From the NCBI GenBank assembly GCA_005878525.1, contig VBMB01000137.1, positions 1 to 46,575 of the forward strand: DNA of 46,575 nucleotides, read 5' to 3'. The notes under the pieces were generated by a model. That model saw only the letters and a list, made by a program, of their open reading frames with translations, made no database searches and was not told the DNA's origin. Shown in pieces: positions 43,594 to 46,575 of this stretch. Origin of the DNA: Methanobacteriota archaeon. GTDB lineage: Archaea > Thermoplasmatota > Thermoplasmata > RBG-16-68-12. Every line of letters starts with the position of its first letter. Within the stretch, counting starts at the first letter, position 1. The position numbers and the translations under genes were made by a program.

Positions 43594-45198
43594 TCACACC
43601 CGACGCAGGGCCCAATCCTTCAGAATTTCCCGGGCGGCGTTGAGACCCGGGGCCCCCATCACGCCGCCTCCCGGATGGGCCCCAGAGCCGCACAGGTAGA
43701 GCCCCTTGATCGGCGTGCGGTATTGGGCCCAACCGGGGACGGGGCGAAGGAAGAACAACTGGTCCGGCGTGAGCTCTCCGTGGAAAATGTTCCCGCCGGT
43801 GAGGCCGATCATCTGCTCCAGGTCCCACGGGCTGAGCACCTGTTGGTGGAGGATGATGTCTCGGAGCTTCGGGACGTACTCCTCGATCGTGTCGATGACG
43901 GTCTCCGCGAACGCCTCCCGCCGGTCTGGCCAGTTGCCGTTTCGCAACGTGTACGGCGCGTACTGGATGAAGCACGACATGATGTGCTTGCCCGGAGGGG
44001 CGAGGGTCGGGTCCAAGGTCGAGGGGATGCACATGTCGATGAACGGACGATGGGAAAAGTCGCCGTACTTCGCGTCGTCGTACGCCTTCTCGATGTAGTC
44101 GACGGTCGGGCCGATGGAGATCGCCCCTTGGAGCTGCGGCCCGTTCCCGGGAAGGGCCGAGAAGCTCGGGGCCTCTTTCAGAGCGAAGTTCGCTTTGCCC
44201 GAGGATCCCTCGATCTTGAAGTTCTCGATGCCGCGGACGAAATCGGCGGGGAGATCGGACCGCTCGAGGAATTTCAGGAACGTCCGCTTCGGGTCGGCGC
44301 CGGAAGCAATCACCTTGGCCTCGATGCGTTCTCCGCTCGCCAGTTCCACGCCGATCGCCCGGCCGTCCTTCACCAGGATGTGGTGGACCTCCGCATTCAG
44401 CCGGATCTCGGCTCCGTAGGATCGGGCGGCGCTCGCGATGGACTCGCTCACCATGCCCATGCCCCCGCGGACGTACCCCCAGGACCGATACGCGCCGTCG
44501 ATCTCGCCCATGTAGTGGTGCATGAGCACGTACGCCGTCCCGGGGGAGCGCGGACCGAGGAGCGTCCCGATGATCCCGCTCGAGCAGAGGCCCGCCTTCA
44601 AGGCATCCGTCTCGAACCATTCGTCCAGGTAGTCCGCGGCGCTCATCGTCATCAGCCGCGCGAAGGTGTAGAGTTCGTCCTCCGTCAGCGTCTTCACCTG
44701 CTTGTTCAGGGCGAACAGCTTCCGGAGTTCCGCCGGATTGAGGGATCCGACGTCGGGCGGCGTCATCGTGAGCGTCGGCGCGATGAACTTCGCGAGGCGC
44801 GCCATGAGCCGGCCGAACCGCGGGTACGCCTCCGCGTCGCGCCGAGAGAATTTCGCGATGGCTTGGAACGCGTCTTCCTCGTCTCCGCGGTGGTACAGGT
44901 ACCGTCCGTCCGGCAAAGGGGTGAAGCTCGATTCCTGCGGGATCACCTCGAATCCGCGGGACGGGAGGTCGAGGTCGCGGATCACCTGGGGACGGAGGAG
45001 GCTGCATACGTAGGAGCAGACGGTGAATTTGAACCCGGGGAACACTTCTTCGGTGACCGCCGCGCCCCCGAGGACATGTCGCCGTTCCAAGACAAGCACC
45101 CGTTTCCCCGCGCGGGCCAGGTAGGCGGCGGCCGTCAGGCCGTTGTGCCCTCCACCGATTACGATTGCCTGGTACCGAACGGCCACAGGATGGACCAC
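43594..45198 (-). CDS. Phytoene dehydrogenase-like FAD-dependent oxidoreductase (paralogue)
   Basis: 'AIVIGGGHNGLTAAAYLARAGKRVLVLERRHVLGG'; C-terminal 'GLYLCGSGAHPGGGVMGAPGLNAAREIL'. Confidence 0.9.
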   Translation of the reverse strand: MVHPVAVRYQAIVIGGGHNGLTAAAYLARAGKRVLVLERRHVLGGAAVTEEVFPGFKFTVCSYVCSLLRPQVIRDLDLPSRGFEVIPQESSFTPLPDGRYLYHRGDEEDAFQAIAKFSRRDAEAYPRFGRLMARLAKFIAPTLTMTPPDVGSLNPAELRKLFALNKQVKTLTEDELYTFARLMTMSAADYLDEWFETDALKAGLCSSGIIGTLLGPRSPGTAYVLMHHYMGEIDGAYRSWGYVRGGMGMVSESIASAARSYGAEIRLNAEVHHILVKDGRAIGVELASGERIEAKVIASGADPKRTFLKFLERSDLPADFVRGIENFKIEGSSGKANFALKEAPSFSALPGNGPQLQGAISIGPTVDYIEKAYDDAKYGDFSHRPFIDMCIPSTLDPTLAPPGKHIMSCFIQYAPYTLRNGNWPDRREAFAETVIDTIEEYVPKLRDIILHQQVLSPWDLEQMIGLTGGNIFHGELTPDQLFFLRPVPGWAQYRTPIKGLYLCGSGAHPGGGVMGAPGLNAAREILKDWALRRV

Positions 45199-45289
45199 CC
45201 GGGACGTCGCGTGCAGCCAGATGCCGCGCCGACCCGCGAGGGTTAACCGGGGAAGGGTTAAATCAGTTCCCCGCGGCCCGCCTGCGGGA

Positions 45290-45652
45290 TCACGGGCTCA
45301 GACTCGGCGCTTGAATCCCCGTCCTCCGCTGCAACGCTTCGAGTCGATTGACCAGCTCCAACGGGCTGAGTTCCCCTCGTTTCCACTGCGCCAGCAGGGC
45401 CAACTCGCTCCCCCAGCCATCGATTTGCCTGGCGGCCACCCGGGCCCCAATCGCTGCCGGGAGTCGTGCAAACCGATCGACGAAACCGAATCGACCTTTC
45501 CGCGGAGGAGACCTACGTTGGGCGGTCCAACCGTTCAGGACGCCCAAGCCGGTCCCTTCGCCGTACTCCCACTTCAGGTACCGAGCAATCTCTCCGCCAT
45601 CGTTGGACAAAGACCGATCGCGCACAAACCCGGCTCCATATAATTGCATCAT
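45290..45652 (-). CDS. Hypothetical protein
   Basis: ORF 45290..45736; likely start at the internal MMQLYGAGF; no family recognised. Confidence 0.45.
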   Translation of the reverse strand: MMQLYGAGFVRDRSLSNDGGEIARYLKWEYGEGTGLGVLNGWTAQRRSPPRKGRFGFVDRFARLPAAIGARVAARQIDGWGSELALLAQWKRGELSPLELVNRLEALQRRTGIQAPSLSP

Positions 45653-45753
45653 TTTTCTTCCTCTCTTGAGCGGACGAGCGAACGGATTCCGAGGGTATAA
45701 TGGCATCGATTTGAGGGATAGCTGCAGGATAATCATTTTCGGTGATTCATGAT

Positions 45754-45780
45754 ATAAGTATCTGTACTGACTATACTTAT
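45754..45780. repeat. Inverted repeat ATAAGTAT-(11 nt)-ATACTTAT
   Basis: Read directly; lies in AT-rich intergenic DNA. Confidence 0.8.
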
Positions 45781-45811
45781 TGAACTATATTCGCATATCT
45801 TAAACCATCCA

Positions 45812-45839
45812 CATACCGGCTATTATCTATCACGGTATG
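45812..45839. repeat. Inverted repeat CATACCG-(14 nt)-CGGTATG
   Basis: Read directly; same AT-rich intergenic island. Confidence 0.75.
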
Positions 45840-46036
45840 ATATAGGTGGCCCGTTTTACCCTTCCGGGCGATCGATGGTGAGGCGAGAAAGGCGCGGTCG
45901 GGTCGGCAACCAATCCGTGTCGGCGCGAGACTGGGTGAGAAGGGGCGGACTTGGATTGCGCTCCGTTCGATCAGAACTCCCTGCATCTCCATAGGGTTAA
46001 ATTCCTTTCCCGCGGTCCCGCCGCGAGGAGGCAATC

Positions 46037-46575
46037 GTGCGCCGCGGCTCACCGTTTCATTCCCGCACGTCCGCCCTCTGCGAGAGCTGGGAGTGGCGAG
46101 GATGGTCCGGGTATCTCGCAGCTTCCTCCTATTCCCTCGTCCCGGAGATGGAGTACTACGCGATCCGACATTCCGCGGGGCTGCTTGACGTCTCCCCGCT
46201 CTACAAGTACCTCATCAGCGGGAAGGACGCCCTCCACCTCGTCAACAAGGTCGTCACGCGCGATGCGTCGAAACTCGCGAAGGGGCAGATCTACTACACG
46301 CCGTGGTGCGATGAACGCGGGAAGACGGTCGACGACGGGACCCTCTGGAACTTCGGAGACGGTTCTTTCCGGTTGACCTCCGCGGAGCCGAATCTGAAAT
46401 GGCTCCAAGACGCGGGGATTGGACTCGACGTCGACGTGACGGACGTCTCTGAGGATATCGGGGCGCTCGCCCTCCAGGGCCCCTCGTCGCGCGCGGTCCT
46501 TCTCGAAGGAGCCGATGGCGCGGTCCAGAAACTCAAGTACTTTCGATTCGTGAAGACGACGTTCGATGCGATTCC
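46037..46575 (+). CDS. gcvT: Aminomethyltransferase (GcvT-like T-protein), truncated by window end
   Basis: From the GTG at 46037: 'VRRGSPFHSRTSALCESWEWRGWSGYLAASSYSLVPEMEYYAIRHSAGLLDVSPLYKYLISGKDALHLVNKVVTRD'; the ORF track only shows other frames here. Confidence 0.88.
   Translation, partial: MRRGSPFHSRTSALCESWEWRGWSGYLAASSYSLVPEMEYYAIRHSAGLLDVSPLYKYLISGKDALHLVNKVVTRDASKLAKGQIYYTPWCDERGKTVDDGTLWNFGDGSFRLTSAEPNLKWLQDAGIGLDVDVTDVSEDIGALALQGPSSRAVLLEGADGAVQKLKYFRFVKTTFDAI

Noticed and set aside
42908-45007. 699-aa minus-strand ORF in another frame
   Set aside because: Out-of-frame reading of the same desaturase genes; Arg/Pro/Gly-rich, no domain signal.
42265-45246. 993-aa plus-strand ORF opposite the two desaturases
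   Set aside because: Charged, repetitive 'EHRRDRHVRR'-like composition and complete overlap with two strong FAD-oxidoreductase genes indicate a GC-driven shadow ORF.
45777-46052. 91-aa minus-strand ORF overlapping the AT-rich island and gcvT start
   Set aside because: Overlaps the gcvT 5' end and the likely promoter, spans the AT-rich island, and shows no domain-like pattern.
1-46575. CRISPR arrays, transposases, integrases or toxin-antitoxin/defence islands
   Set aside because: No regularly spaced repeats, no IS-type transposase or integrase motifs, and no recognised defence genes were seen by eye on either strand.

Overview
The window is a gene-dense, high-GC chromosomal segment from an archaeon, most likely a euryarchaeal or Thermoplasmatota-type lineage. 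That placement is inferred from: archaeal-type ThrRS with its N-terminal editing domain, PurP-type IMP synthase, split GMP synthetase, UPF0147 and DUF131 families, a tandem ribbon-helix-helix gene next to ftsZ, and a tRNA-Gly with a canonical bulge-helix-bulge intron. Most of the window is housekeeping: purine, pyrimidine, riboflavin and pterin metabolism, cell division, P-type ATPase, two CPA2 antiporters, RtcA, AhcY, DinB and the start of a GcvT-like gene. I see no rRNA, CRISPR array or transposon. The items most worth a second look are: (1) purP, which is frameshifted and seems to have lost the segment around its ATP-grasp Gly-rich loop; (2) a membrane protein with two copies of a W-D-x(2,3)-H...F-x-x-P-P-H motif; (3) an orphan membrane protein whose last hairpin resembles a V/A-ATPase proteolipid; (4) the tandem-RHH (CdrS-like)-ftsZ pair; (5) a likely decayed two-TM gene inside a ~650-bp stretch with no intact gene; (6) an AT-rich dyad-rich island upstream of gcvT; (7) several convergent gene pairs whose stop codons abut or overlap; (8) a 52-aa zinc-ribbon ORF missing from the supplied ORF track. 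I did not find a clear multi-gene novel defence or mobile system.
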